A stretch of DNA of 64,000 bases from Streptomyces termitum (GCF_014650175.1 NZ_BMUL01000005.1:207969-271968); one strand, 5' to 3'; numbered from the stretch's first letter, positions 19,013-32,997 are shown. A program made the numbers and translations. The notes: a model not told the origin generated them from the letters alone.

Positions 19013-19536
19013 TGTTGCCTCCTGCCGCGGGAGGGGTGCAGCACTGCCGCGGCGATCTCCCGTACGCGGTCCTGGGTGATTCCTGCGCGCTGTTCAACGG
19101 CGAGAGGGTGGTCGGTAGGTTCGAGCTCGATGAAGGGGCGCTGGCCGATCGGGCGGGTGTGGACGTTGGTCTTGAGGTTGAGGGTCGTGGGCGAGTAGAC
19201 GGGTAGGTCGGTTGTGAGCCAGCCGAAGTACGGCTTCTCGGACTCCCGGCCTGGCGTGTCCCACACGTCCGCCGCGCGGGAGAAATTCTCGCGGCTGAGA
19301 GATACCCAGGCACCCCAGGAGAACACCTCGTCGCTGCCGATCACCGGTATCTCGATCAGGCCTTTGACGAAGTAGTGCTGCGCCTGGATCACGCACTGGT
19401 CTGACGAGAGCAGGCAGTCGTCGGCGTCAGTGAAGGTCGGATCCCAGACGGCTGGGGCCTCGGCCGTGTAGTTCATGGGCAGCTCAGGGTGGTGCGCGCC
19501 GCAGCACGAGCAGGCGAATCCGAGATCAGTGGTCAT
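19009..19536 (-). CDS. DUF2199 domain protein
   Basis: A 175-residue DUF2199 protein of unknown function. The family signature is clear: an N-terminal zinc-like cluster FACSCCGAHHPELP, then DCLLSSDQCVIQAQHYFVKG, EVFSWGAWVSLSRENF and PYFGWLTTDLPVY. It is first in a two-gene operon with the SUKH-like gene. TAGGCT lies 6 nt before the ATG on its strand, suggesting a leaderless mRNA. It borders the IS remnant directly. Confidence 0.85.
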   Translation of the reverse strand: MTTDLGFACSCCGAHHPELPMNYTAEAPAVWDPTFTDADDCLLSSDQCVIQAQHYFVKGLIEIPVIGSDEVFSWGAWVSLSRENFSRAADVWDTPGRESEKPYFGWLTTDLPVYSPTTLNLKTNVHTRPIGQRPFIELEPTDHPLAVEQRAGITQDRVREIAAAVLHPSRGRRQQ

Positions 19537-19610
19537 GACGGGAGCCTAGTGATCGGCTTCTGTGCAACCGGTCGGCACCCACCTGTTGGCCCGCCTTGCT
19601 GCGCAGCGCT

Positions 19611-19627
19611 TAGAGCGTGTTTCCTTG
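19611..19627 (+). repeat. IS left inverted repeat
   Basis: TAGAGCGTGTTTCCTTG lies 24 bp before the transposase start and is inversely matched at 21161-21177. Confidence 0.55.
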
Positions 19628-19650
19628 ATCTGTTCGTCGGTTGATCGGAT

Positions 19651-20509
19651 GTGTCTGTCCGGTGGGTGATCACTGATGCGATGTGGGGCCGGATCGAGCC
19701 GTTGATGCCGGCCGATCCGGTCCGTGGTCGACGATGGGCCGACCATCGTCGAACCCTGGAGGCCATCGCGTGGAAGTACCGCACCGGCTCGCCCTGGCGG
19801 GGCCTGCCGGCGAGCTCGGCTCATTCCAGACCGCTCACAAACGGCTGATCAGGTGGGCCGTGGACGACACCTGGGGATGCGTCTTCGCCGCGCTCCTGGC
19901 AGCGGCCGATGGCGCTGACGACATCGGCTGGACCGTGTCGGTGGACTCCACCGTCTGCCGGGCCCACCAGCACGCTGCCGGAGCCAGGAAAAAGGGGTTC
20001 CGGATCAGGCTGAGCCCGATGACCATGCGCTCGGTCGTTCCCGCAGCGGCCTGAGTACGAAGGTCCACCTCGCCAGCGGCAGCCACGCACGGCCCTTGGC
20101 CCTCCGCGTCACCGCAGGCCAAGCGGGCGACGCCCCAGCCTTCGAAACCGTCATGGACAGCATCCGTGTTCCGCGAAACGGACCCGGAAGGCCAAGGACC
20201 CGCCCGGACGTCGCCCTGGCCGACCGCGCTTATTCATCCCGCGCGATCCGTGCGCATCTCCGGCGGCGAGGTATCCGTGCCGTGATCCCGCAACCCGCCG
20301 ACCAGGTCGGCCACCGACTGCGGCGAGGCCGCGCCGACGGTCGCCCGCCCGGCTTCGACACCGAGGCATACAGACAGCGCCATGCCGTCGAACGATGCAT
20401 CAATCGCCTCAAGCAATGGCGTGGTCCGGCCATGCGAACCGACAAACTTGCCATCGCCTGCCAGGCCGCACTCCACCTCGCTGCGATTCTCATGTGGACA
20501 CGGCCCTGA
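19651..20509 (+). pseudogene. IS5-family transposase, two frameshifts
   Basis: Three consecutive frames together give a normal IS5-type (DUF4096 head plus DDE) transposase of about 280 residues. Frame one gives WVITDAMWGRIEPLMP to WRGLP; frame two GELGSFQTAHKRLIRWAVDD to the first catalytic Asp in VSVDST and AHQHAAGARKKG; frame three EPDDHALGRSRSGLSTKVHL, the second Asp in ADRAYSSRAIRAHL, and the Glu in HAVERCINRLKQW. Shifts lie near 19805-19812 and 19988-20010. The catalytic triad is still readable, so the decay is recent. It should not be able to transpose itself unless frameshifting rescues it. Confidence 0.85.
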
Positions 20510-20523
20510 CCGAGGACCAGAGC

Positions 20524-21081
20524 CTAGGACAGCGGCCGACCGCCAAGGCCGGCCCGGCTGACGCCGCGAGGTGAGAACGTCATCGGTCCCATCCATCCCT
20601 GGCGGACGAGGGCGATCTGAGAGGGCAGCGGTGACACCGGGTCGAGTGCCCTCCCGCGCGCCCAGTTCTCGAAAAGCCCCTCGGTCGTCTCGACGACGGA
20701 CACCACCATGGTCACCTTCAGGTCCCCGTCGCTCCAGGTGTTCCACAGCGCCCAGCCCTCCGGCCTGGGATCGACGCCGATCCGTGCACACACCTCCTCG
20801 TACGCCTCCTCCACCCCGACCGGCATGGCCCTGGGCTTCAACACCGAGGCTCCGACAAGGCGGACCAGAGGCCGGTCCTCCTCCAGGCAGCCATCGCCCT
20901 CGAAGTGGTAATGGCGCAGAGCCCGAGCAAGCACGTTCACGCTGCGCTGCAGCGGTGTCGCCTCATCCGGGTCTGCCTGGAACGAGAGCCATCCTTCGTT
21001 GGACGCCTCCGCACTGACGCGGTTGGCGAGGCGCTCGATCTCCCGGAGATAGTCCAGGTCACTGAGCTCGGGTGAGGTCAT
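20524..21081 (-). CDS. Orphan hypothetical protein beside the IS
   Basis: A 185-residue soluble protein with no recognised family. It is rich in helix at the start (LDYLREIERLANRVSAEASN) and contains WALWNTWSDGDLKVTMVVSV and a Trp-rich second half. The ATG used begins MTSPELSDLDY; the frame is open for 34 more codons upstream without support. No good ribosome site is visible. The stop is only 14 bp from the convergent transposase stop, and the last 20 residues may be IS-derived or altered. It could be an IS passenger or a chromosomal gene trimmed by the insertion. Confidence 0.5.
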   Translation of the reverse strand: MTSPELSDLDYLREIERLANRVSAEASNEGWLSFQADPDEATPLQRSVNVLARALRHYHFEGDGCLEEDRPLVRLVGASVLKPRAMPVGVEEAYEEVCARIGVDPRPEGWALWNTWSDGDLKVTMVVSVVETTEGLFENWARGRALDPVSPLPSQIALVRQGWMGPMTFSPRGVSRAGLGGRPLS

Positions 21082-21160
21082 GGCCCGAAGTTTCGCACCA
21101 TGCCGCCGACACCGACACAGGTTATCGATCCAACCTGCGGCACCGTGCGGACCGCACTTC

Positions 21161-21177
21161 CAAGAGACAGGCTCTAG
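21161..21177 (-). repeat. Candidate IS right inverted repeat
   Basis: CAAGAGACAGGCTCTAG reads on the minus strand as an imperfect match (12 of the first 16 bases) to the left end at 19611. Confidence 0.45.
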
Positions 21178-21300
21178 TCGCATGCCCTCTTATCTCCGGG
21201 CCGGGAGCCAAGGCAGGTCCGCACGCGGGTGCGGCGCCCAGGAGAACAGGCAGCCAGAGATTCCGCTTAGGGTCGTACCTCGTGAGGGTTCAACTGAGCG

Positions 21301-22002
21301 TCAGGCAGCGGGAAGTGCGGCGGCAGCAGCAGCGATCTTGGCGGCGACGGCGTCGAGCGACGATTCCTTCGTGCTCAGCCCGGAATGGGACGCGAGCATG
21401 GGGCTGACGTCGTAGAGCTCGTCGAAGGTCACCCCGTGCGTCACGGGCACGACGCGATTGGTATTGAGCAGGACGGCGAGTTCCTTTTCGGCGATGCCCT
21501 CGTTCTTGATGCTCTCGAGTAGGGATGGCGTGACCAGCACGATGCCGATGCGGGAGTTGCGAAGCCCCTTGTCGATCTCGCGCATCTGCAGCGAACCGAG
21601 CGGGATGTCTTCCTCGCTGAACCACACCGTCGCGCCACTGGCCTTCAGGTGGCCGTAGAGCTCCTTCGCGCTGCCCTCACGATCGTTCCAGGCGTGGCAC
21701 AGGAAGAGGTCCCGCTTGTCCGGGTATGTCTGGGCCTGTGTCGCAGCCTTCTCGGCGTAGGGCCCGACCGCCTGCCACTCGGTCGGGGTGTACGACACTG
21801 TCCTGCCGGACCTGGTGCGACGCGAGGTCCCACCTCCGGACGAGCCGTACGACGAAGACCGGCCTCCGTCGCCGCTGCTGTACGAGGACCCCGACGGGTA
21901 TGACGACCGGGAGTACGATCTTCCCCAGTTGCTGCACGCTGGGCAGTTCGCGGCTCCACTCGCGGTGCGGTGACCTCGGGAGGGTGCTGTGCATTGCGCC
22001 AT
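21301..22002 (-). CDS. TIR-domain protein with Cys/His-rich head
   Basis: A 233-residue protein in three parts. Residues 1-24 hold Cys4, His11, Cys20 and Cys23, a possible zinc knuckle. Residues 25-65 are a Ser/Gly/Tyr-rich flexible linker. Residues 96-205 are a TIR domain: KRDLFLCHAWNDREG (beta-A and box 1), ATVWFSEEDIPLG, REIDKGLRNSRIGIVLVTP and AEKELAVLLN. Bacterial TIR domains commonly hydrolyse NAD+ in antiphage abortive responses; Glu142 in REID is a candidate catalytic residue but needs alignment. No sensor ATPase or Thoeris partner is next door, so any trigger would have to act through the head. Base composition is moderate, in line with the rest of the insert. Confidence 0.8.
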   Translation of the reverse strand: MAQCTAPSRGHRTASGAANCPACSNWGRSYSRSSYPSGSSYSSGDGGRSSSYGSSGGGTSRRTRSGRTVSYTPTEWQAVGPYAEKAATQAQTYPDKRDLFLCHAWNDREGSAKELYGHLKASGATVWFSEEDIPLGSLQMREIDKGLRNSRIGIVLVTPSLLESIKNEGIAEKELAVLLNTNRVVPVTHGVTFDELYDVSPMLASHSGLSTKESSLDAVAAKIAAAAAALPAA

Positions 22003-22293
22003 GGCCCCATGGTAAAGGGAGTCGCAGACACGGTGTCGTAGTTACTGCACAGTCTTCCCGTCTGACGCCTATCCGTGACGGAACTCCACTACGTCGTCGG
22101 GCAGATATCGAGCCCTCTGTATACGACTCCGTCGCACACCACCGCGTACGACTTCCTCGCGCAAGGCTCTCCGGCTGCACAGCTGCTCTGGGTGCACAGC
22201 GCTACATGACCAAGGTGTGCCGACTGGCACTCTCCATGCGCCAACGAAAATTCTCGGTCACACCGGTCCGGCGCGCCGGGCCCGTACCGCCGC
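22003..22293. other. Intergenic region before argC
   Basis: No convincing gene is seen. A 68-codon cysteine-rich minus-strand frame at 22089-22295 has no ribosome site and was not called. The stretch has moderate GC and probably marks the right flank of the accessory insert. Confidence 0.5.
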
Positions 22294-24538
<2,245 letters not shown>

Positions 24539-24542
<4 letters not shown>

Positions 24543-25444
24543 GCAGCGCCACGCGGAAGCACACCGCGCTCCCCAAGGCCCAGACGCTCATCGAGGCGCT
24601 GCCCTGGCTCACCCGCCACCACGGCAAGACCGTCGTCATCAAGTTCGGCGGCAACGCCATGATCGACGAGGAGCTGAAGGCGGCCTTCGCCCAGGACGTC
24701 GTCTTCCTGCGCCACGCCGGCCTCAAGCCGGTCGTCGTGCACGGCGGCGGCCCCCAGATCAGCGCCGCCCTCGACCGGCACGGCATCGTCAGCGAGTTCA
24801 AGGCCGGCCTGAGGGTCACCACCGAGGACGCCATGGACGTCGTACGGATGGTGCTCGCCGGCCAGGTCCAGCGCGAGCTCGTCGGCCTGCTCAACCAGCA
24901 CGGCCCGCTCGCCGTCGGCCTCACCGGCGAGGACGCCCGCACCATCACCGCCACCAAGCACCTGCCCGAGATCGACGGCGAACGCGTCGACATCGGCCGG
25001 GTCGGCGAGATCACCGCCATCGACACCGGCGCCCTCCAGGCGCTCCTTGAGGACGGCCGCATCCCGGTGGTCTCCTCCATCGCCCGCTCCCAGGACGACG
25101 GACATGTCTACAACGTCAATGCTGATACGGCGGCTGCGGCACTCGCTGCGGCGCTGGGCGCCGAGACCCTGATGGTCCTCACGGACGTCGAGGGCCTCTA
25201 CGAGGACTGGCCGAACAGCGACGAGGTCATCAGCCGGCTCACCGCGAGCGAGCTGGAGAAACTGCTGCCCGAGCTGTCCAGCGGCATGGTCCCCAAGATG
25301 GAGGGCTGCCTCCACGCCGTCCGCAACGGCGTCACCACCGCCCGCGTCATCGACGGGCGCGTCCAGCACTCCATCCTGCTGGAGATCTTCACCGACGAGG
25401 GTATCGGCACGATGGTCGTGCCGGACGGACAGGGGGAATCATGA
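24539..25444 (+). CDS. argB: Acetylglutamate kinase
   Basis: A 301-residue amino-acid kinase that phosphorylates N-acetylglutamate. [12 protein letters not shown] (ATP/phosphate lysine), [10 protein letters not shown] (substrate loop) and the later [12 protein letters not shown] with [11 protein letters not shown] are complete. The N-terminal helical extension (about 25 residues before the first strand) is typical of the arginine-feedback-inhibited hexameric type. The GTG start overlaps the argJ stop and lacks a clear ribosome site, so expression relies on coupling. Confidence 0.96.
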
Positions 25445-26637
25445 GCAACGAGGCACTGACCGAGCGGTGGCGGGGATCGCTCATGAACAACTACGGCACC
25501 CCCCGCCTGCCCCTCGTCCGGGGCGAGGGCGCCAAGGTCTGGGACGCCGACGGCACCGAGTACCTCGACTTCGTCGGCGGCATCGCCGTCAACGCCCTCG
25601 GCCACGCCCACCCGGCCGTCGTCGAGGCCGTCACCCGGCAGATCTCCTCCCTCGGCCACGTCTCCAACCTCTTCTCCGCCGAGCCGCCCGTCGCGCTCGC
25701 CGAACGGCTCCTCGCCCTCTTCGGCCGCCCCGGCAGGGTCTTCTTCTGCAACTCCGGCGCCGAGGCCAACGAAGCCGCCTTCAAGCTCGGCCGGCTCACC
25801 GGGCGCACCCGCATGGTCGCCACCGACGGCGGCTTCCACGGCCGCACCATGGGCTCCCTCGCCCTCACCGGACAGCCCGCCAAGCAGACCCCCTTCCTGC
25901 CGCTGCCCGGCGACGTCACCCACGTCCCGTACGGCGACGCGGACGCGCTGCGCGCCGCCGTCACCGAGGAGACGGCCTTCGTCATCATCGAGCCGATCCA
26001 GGGCGAGAACGGCGTCGTCGTCCCGCCCGCCGGCTACCTGAAGGCCGCCCGCGAGATCACCCGCGCCACCGGCACCCTCCTCGTCCTCGACGAGGTCCAG
26101 ACCGGCATCGGCCGCTGCGGCCACTGGTTCGAGTACCAGGCCCACGAGGGCGTCGAGCCCGACGTCGTCACCCTCGCCAAGGGGCTCGGCGGCGGTCTGC
26201 CGCTCGGCGCCGCCGTCGCCTTCGGCGAGGCCGCCGAACTCTTCGCCCCCGGCCACCACGGCACCACCTTCGGCGGCAACCCCGTCGCCTGCGCCGCCGG
26301 ACTCGCCGTCCTCGACGTCCTCGCCGCCGACGCCGCCCTCGACCACGTCAAGGCGGTCGGCGAGCGGCTCCGCACCGGAATCGAGGGCCTCGGCCACCCG
26401 CTGGTCTCCCACGTCCGGGGCGCGGGACTCCTGCTGGGTATCGTGCTCACCGGGCCCCTCGCGCCGCAGGTGCAGCAGGCGGCCCAGGACGCCGGCCTCC
26501 TGGTGAACGCGCCCGCCCCCGACGTCGTACGGATCATGCCCCCGCTGGTCCTCGCCGACGCCGAGGCGGACGCCTTCCTCCAGGCGCTGCCGGCGGTCCT
26601 GGACCAGGCGAACGGGCAAGGACGAACCGGAGAATGA
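25441..26637 (+). CDS. argD: Acetylornithine aminotransferase
   Basis: A 398-residue class-III PLP aminotransferase converting N-acetylglutamate semialdehyde to N-acetylornithine. Seen are [15 protein letters not shown], the Arg-binding [28 protein letters not shown] and the Schiff-base lysine in [24 protein letters not shown] precedes the ATG, which overlaps the argB stop (ATGA). Confidence 0.97.
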   Translation: MSNEALTERWRGSLMNNYGTPRLPLVRGEGAKVWDADGTEYLDFVGGIAVNALGHAHPAVVEAVTRQISSLGHVSNLFSAEPPVALAERLLALFGRPGRVFFCNSGAEANEAAFKLGRLTGRTRMVATDGGFHGRTMGSLALTGQPAKQTPFLPLPGDVTHVPYGDADALRAAVTEETAFVIIEPIQGENGVVVPPAGYLKAAREITRATGTLLVLDEVQTGIGRCGHWFEYQAHEGVEPDVVTLAKGLGGGLPLGAAVAFGEAAELFAPGHHGTTFGGNPVACAAGLAVLDVLAADAALDHVKAVGERLRTGIEGLGHPLVSHVRGAGLLLGIVLTGPLAPQVQQAAQDAGLLVNAPAPDVVRIMPPLVLADAEADAFLQALPAVLDQANGQGRTGE

Positions 26638-26644
26638 GGCGACG

Positions 26645-27181
26645 ATGACCGACGCGCAGGAGCACGACCACGGAGGGCCGTCGGTCCCGCAGACCCGCAC
26701 CGCACGCCACCGCAGGATCGTCGACATCCTCAACCGGCAGCCGGTGCGCTCGCAGAGCCAGCTCGCCCGGCTCCTCGCGGACGACGGGCTGAGCGTCACC
26801 CAGGCGACGCTCTCCCGCGACCTCGACGAGCTCGGCGCGGTGAAGATCCGCAACACCGGCGGCGAGCTGATCTACGCGGTCCCCAGCGAGGGCGGCTTCC
26901 GCACCCCGCAGGCCCCGCTCGGCGAGTCCGCCAAGGAGGAGCGCATGCGCCGCCTCTCCGGCGAACTCCTCATCTCCGCCGAGGCGTCCGCCAACCTGGT
27001 CGTCCTGCGCACCCCGCCGGGCGCCGCCCAGTTCCTCGCCTCCGCCATCGACCAGGCCGAACTCCACGCGATCCTCGGCACCATCGCGGGCGACGACACC
27101 CTCCTGCTCATCTCCCGCGACCCCACCGGCGGCCAGGCCCTCGCCGACCACCTGCTGCGGCTGGCGCAGAAGGGGAACTGA
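26645..27181 (+). CDS. argR: Arginine repressor
   Basis: A 178-residue ArgR. The winged helix covers about residues 20-90 ([20 protein letters not shown] and [18 protein letters not shown]), and the hexamerisation/arginine-binding domain contains LDELG-distal segments such as [20 protein letters not shown] with the ligand-binding Asp pair. It lies 8 bp after argD as the last gene of the operon, and should act on the ARG boxes before argC and argH. A 17-residue polar N-terminal extension is normal for actinobacteria. Confidence 0.96.
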   Translation: MTDAQEHDHGGPSVPQTRTARHRRIVDILNRQPVRSQSQLARLLADDGLSVTQATLSRDLDELGAVKIRNTGGELIYAVPSEGGFRTPQAPLGESAKEERMRRLSGELLISAEASANLVVLRTPPGAAQFLASAIDQAELHAILGTIAGDDTLLLISRDPTGGQALADHLLRLAQKGN

Positions 27182-27198
27182 GCCCCGCCGGGCCGTCC

Positions 27199-27912
27199 TC
27201 AGTACCGCACGACCGCCGTCGGACCCCCTCGGGTGCCGACGGCGATGTGCGGGGAGCGGTCCGGGTCCGCCCAGGCCAGGATCGCGCGCAGGGCGTCCGC
27301 CGGGACCGAGACGCAGCCGGCCGTCGCACCCCGGCCGTTCACGTGCAGGAAGATGCCCGCGCCGCGCATCCGGACCGGGCGGGCGTAGTTGAAGCCGATG
27401 ACGAGCGCGTGCGCGTAGGCGGTGCCGTACGCGGTGAGGTGCTCGGCCTCGGTCGGGCGGCAGTCCGGCGGCAGGCCCTCCACCCAGCGGTTGTACGCGC
27501 GCGAGGCGTTGTCCTGGCACCACCAGGAGTCCTCGGTGGCCCGCACGTACGGATAGCGGGTGCCGGCCGGCGCGGGCCGGATGCCGAAGGCGTACGGCAG
27601 GTCGTAGAGGCCCGTCGGGGTGGTGCTCGTGCCCTGGCGCCGCACGCTCCCCTCGGCGAGGCCGTTCGCGCCGAAGCGGGCGGGCGCCGACCCGGCCCGG
27701 ACCCAGCGGCCGTCCCGCCGGTCCCACCAGGTCACCGTGCCGGTCGTGGCGGCGGTGTCCGGGGCGACGGCGGTGATCAGCTGGGAGCCGCCGCCGGTGT
27801 CCGCCATCCGCGCGGGCAGCGGCACCGGGAGGTCCGCCGGGGACGCCTGCGCCGGGCCCGCGCCCGGGGCCAGGCAGAGCAGCACCGCGCCGAGCGCGAG
27901 GAGGGTACGCAT
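27199..27912 (-). CDS. Secreted L,D-transpeptidase-like protein
   Basis: A 237-residue exported protein with a Sec signal (RTLLALGAVLLCLAPGAG, cleavage after AQA). The C-terminal domain carries IFLHVNGRGATAGCVSVP, a variant of the YkuD catalytic His...(S/T)-x-GC-(V/I) motif in which the residue after the usual Ser-His-Gly is Ala-Thr-Ala-Gly-Cys, so the nucleophilic cysteine is kept. Related Streptomyces proteins are annotated as L,D-transpeptidase family. TAGCGT lies 6 nt before the ATG, suggesting a leaderless mRNA. It converges on argR with only 17 bp between stops. Confidence 0.78.
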   Translation of the reverse strand: MRTLLALGAVLLCLAPGAGPAQASPADLPVPLPARMADTGGGSQLITAVAPDTAATTGTVTWWDRRDGRWVRAGSAPARFGANGLAEGSVRRQGTSTTPTGLYDLPYAFGIRPAPAGTRYPYVRATEDSWWCQDNASRAYNRWVEGLPPDCRPTEAEHLTAYGTAYAHALVIGFNYARPVRMRGAGIFLHVNGRGATAGCVSVPADALRAILAWADPDRSPHIAVGTRGGPTAVVRY

Positions 27913-27925
27913 GGCGCGACGCTAG

Positions 27926-30782
<2,857 letters not shown>

Positions 30783-30798
30783 TCCCCGCTCCGCTTCC

Positions 30799-30828
30799 CG
30801 GAAGGCCCCTCCCCTGAGGGGCCTTCCG
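30799..30828 (+). terminator. argH terminator
   Basis: A 13-bp perfect stem (CGGAAGGCCCCTC and its complement) with a 4-nt loop lies 50 bp after argH. Confidence 0.85.
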
Positions 30829-30863
30829 GCGTTCTCCGGCCCTTCCGTGAGCGGCTGACATTC

Positions 30864-30889
30864 CACGTGAGACATAAATGTCTCGCGTG
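30864..30889. promoter_or_regulatory. Palindromic TetR operator
   Basis: GAGACATAAATGTCTC (30869-30884) is a perfect 16-bp palindrome inside a 26-bp imperfect one (CACG...CGTG). It lies just before TATGGT (-10-like, 6 nt from the TetR ATG), where a repressor would block transcription of the TetR/MFS pair. Confidence 0.75.
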
Positions 30890-30904
30890 GTGTATGGTCG
30901 TCTC

Positions 30905-31456
30905 ATGTCAGTCGACCGCACCCAGGTGCTTCGCGCCGCCGCCGCCCTGCTCTCCCGCAAGGCGACCGCCACCATGGACGAGGTCGCGCGGGCCGCCGGG
31001 ATCGGCCGCGCCACCCTGCACCGGCACTTCGCCGGCCGGGACGCGCTCGTGCGGGCGCTGGAGCAGCTGGGCATCGAGGAGACCGAGGCCGCCCTGGAGG
31101 CGGCCCGGATCGAGGAGGGGCCGGCCGACGAGGCCGTCCGCCGCCTCGTCCCCGCCCTCCAGCCCGTCGCCCCGCTCCTCTCCTTCCTCGTCACCGAGAA
31201 CCAGCTGTTCGAGGGCGACGGGCAGAACGAGGGCTGGGCCCGCCTCGACGCCCGCCTGGTCGCCCTCTTCCGGCGCGGCCAGGAAGAGGGCGCCTTCCGG
31301 ATCGACCTGACCCCCGCCTGGCTGTGCGAGGCGCTCTACGGGCTGATCGGCTCGGGAGCCTGGGCCGTCGCCGACGGGCGGGTCGCCGCCAACGACTTTT
31401 CGTACATGATCACCGAGCTGCTGCTCGGTGGAGCGCGCAGGAGCGTGGAGAAGTGA
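30905..31456 (+). CDS. TetR-family repressor
   Basis: A 183-residue TetR regulator. The N-terminal helix-turn-helix is standard (LSRKATATMDEVARAAGIGR, then ATLHRHFAGRDALVRAL), and the ligand-binding domain is helical. ATG 30905 was chosen because TATGGT sits 6 nt upstream; an in-frame ATG nine codons earlier lies inside the palindromic operator and is unlikely. Its stop overlaps the GTG of the MFS gene, so it should autoregulate the pair and respond to a substrate of the pump. Confidence 0.88.
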   Translation: MSVDRTQVLRAAAALLSRKATATMDEVARAAGIGRATLHRHFAGRDALVRALEQLGIEETEAALEAARIEEGPADEAVRRLVPALQPVAPLLSFLVTENQLFEGDGQNEGWARLDARLVALFRRGQEEGAFRIDLTPAWLCEALYGLIGSGAWAVADGRVAANDFSYMITELLLGGARRSVEK

Positions 31457-32997
31457 CCACCGAAACCGTCCGGCCCGACAGCCATACCGAGGGCGTGCGC
31501 CGCCCCGGCCGGTGGCTCGCCCTCGCCGCGCTCGTCCTGGCCGTGCTGCTGGTGGCCGTGGACGCCACCGTGCTCGGCCTGGCCACCCCGTTCCTCTCCG
31601 AGGACCTGAAGCCGACCGGCACCCAGCTGCTCTGGATCGGCGACGTCTACTCCTTCGTCATCGCCGGCCTGCTGGTCTCCATGGGCAGCCTCGGCGACCG
31701 CATCGGCCGCAAGAAGCTGCTGCTCATCGGCGCCGCCGCGTTCGGCGCCGTCTCGGTCCTGAACGCCTACGCGACCACCCCCGAGATGATGATCGCCGCC
31801 CGCGCCCTCCTCGGCGTCGCCGGCGCGACCCTGATGCCGTCCACCCTGGCCCTCATCCGGAACCTCTTCCACGACCCGCGCGAGCGCAGCCTCGCCATCG
31901 GCGTCTGGGGCGCCATGGCCTCGGCCGGCGCCGCCGTCGGCCCGGTCGTCGGAGGCTTCCTCCTGGAGCATTTCTGGTGGGGCTCGGTCTTCCTCATCAA
32001 CCTGCCGGTCATGGCCGTCCTGGTCGTCATCGGCGCCAAGCTGATCCCCGAGTCGAAGAACCCGGACCCGGGCCCCTGGGACCTGCCCAGCGTCGCCCTC
32101 TCCCTCGTCGGCATGATCGGCGTCGTCTACGCGATCAAGGAACTCGCCTCGCACGGGTTCACCCTCGACGTGGCCGCCGCCCTCCTCCTCGGCGTCGCGG
32201 GACTGGGCGGCTTCGTCCGCCGCCAGCTCACCCTGAAGAGCCCGCTCCTGGACATGCGCCTGTTCCGCAACCGCGGCTTCTCCGGCGCCGTCCTCGCCGA
32301 CCTGCTCGCCGTCCTGGGCCTCTCCGGCCTGGTGTTCTTCCTGTCCCAGTTCTTCCAGCTGGTCCAGGGCCGCCAGCCGCTGGAGGCCGGTCTCGCCGAA
32401 CTCCCGGCCGCCGTCGGCGCGGTGACCGCCGGCCTGCTCGCCGGCCGGGCCGCCCGCCGCTTCTCGGTCCGCGTGGTCGCCGCGGGCGGTCTCGCCGCCG
32501 TCGGCCTCGCCCTCGCGGTCCTGACCGCGATCGGCCAGCACACCGGCTACCCGCTGCTCGGCGCGAGCCTGCTCGTCGTCGGCGTCGGCGCGGGACTCTC
32601 CTTCACCGTCACCGCCGACGTGATCCTGTCCAGCGTCCCCAAGGAGCAGGCCGGCGCCGCCTCGGCCGTCTCCGAGACCGCGTACGAGCTCGGCGCCGCC
32701 CTCGGCATCGCCGTCCTCGGCTCCATCGTGACCGGCGTCTACCGGGGCTTCGCCACCCCGGCCGGCGTCCCCTCCGACATCGCCTCGGCCGCCCACGACT
32801 CGCTCGGCGGCGCCGTGGAGGCGTCCGGGGCCCTCGACCCGGCCCGCGCCGGGGAGCTGGTCCACGCCGCCCAGGAGGCGTTCGTCGACGGCCTGCGGAT
32901 CGCGGCGGGCGCCGGCGCGGCGGTCCTCCTCGCCACCGCCGTCGCCGCCTGGTTCCTCCTCAAGAACCAGAAGCTCGCCGACGGCGTCGAGCACTGA
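31453..32997 (+). CDS. DHA2-type MFS multidrug transporter
   Basis: A 514-residue major-facilitator permease with about 14 hydrophobic segments, as in the QacA/SmvA group of drug:proton antiporters. Motif A (SLGDRIGRKKLLL) follows helix 2, motif D1-like LVAVDATVLGLATPFL is in helix 1, and motif C (GAMASAGAAVGPVVGGFL) is in helix 5. A large loop near the C-terminus precedes the last helix. The GTG start overlaps the TetR stop, with GGAG upstream. Confidence 0.9.
   Translation: MTTETVRPDSHTEGVRRPGRWLALAALVLAVLLVAVDATVLGLATPFLSEDLKPTGTQLLWIGDVYSFVIAGLLVSMGSLGDRIGRKKLLLIGAAAFGAVSVLNAYATTPEMMIAARALLGVAGATLMPSTLALIRNLFHDPRERSLAIGVWGAMASAGAAVGPVVGGFLLEHFWWGSVFLINLPVMAVLVVIGAKLIPESKNPDPGPWDLPSVALSLVGMIGVVYAIKELASHGFTLDVAAALLLGVAGLGGFVRRQLTLKSPLLDMRLFRNRGFSGAVLADLLAVLGLSGLVFFLSQFFQLVQGRQPLEAGLAELPAAVGAVTAGLLAGRAARRFSVRVVAAGGLAAVGLALAVLTAIGQHTGYPLLGASLLVVGVGAGLSFTVTADVILSSVPKEQAGAASAVSETAYELGAALGIAVLGSIVTGVYRGFATPAGVPSDIASAAHDSLGGAVEASGALDPARAGELVHAAQEAFVDGLRIAAGAGAAVLLATAVAAWFLLKNQKLADGVEH

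Larger units (their letters stand above)
19611..21177. mobile_element. Decayed IS5-family element, possibly with passenger gene
   Basis: An IS5-type transposase remnant starts 40 bp inside TAGAGCGTGTTTCCTTG (19611). No matching end follows its stop. The best inverse match is at 21161-21177, read on the minus strand as TAGAGCCTGTCTCTTGG, 12 of the first 16 bases identical. If these are the two ends, the element is about 1.57 kb and carries the orphan gene at 20524-21081; otherwise the right end is lost and the distant copy is from another insertion. No target duplication could be confirmed. The element sits inside a moderate-GC insert between core genes. Confidence 0.5.
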
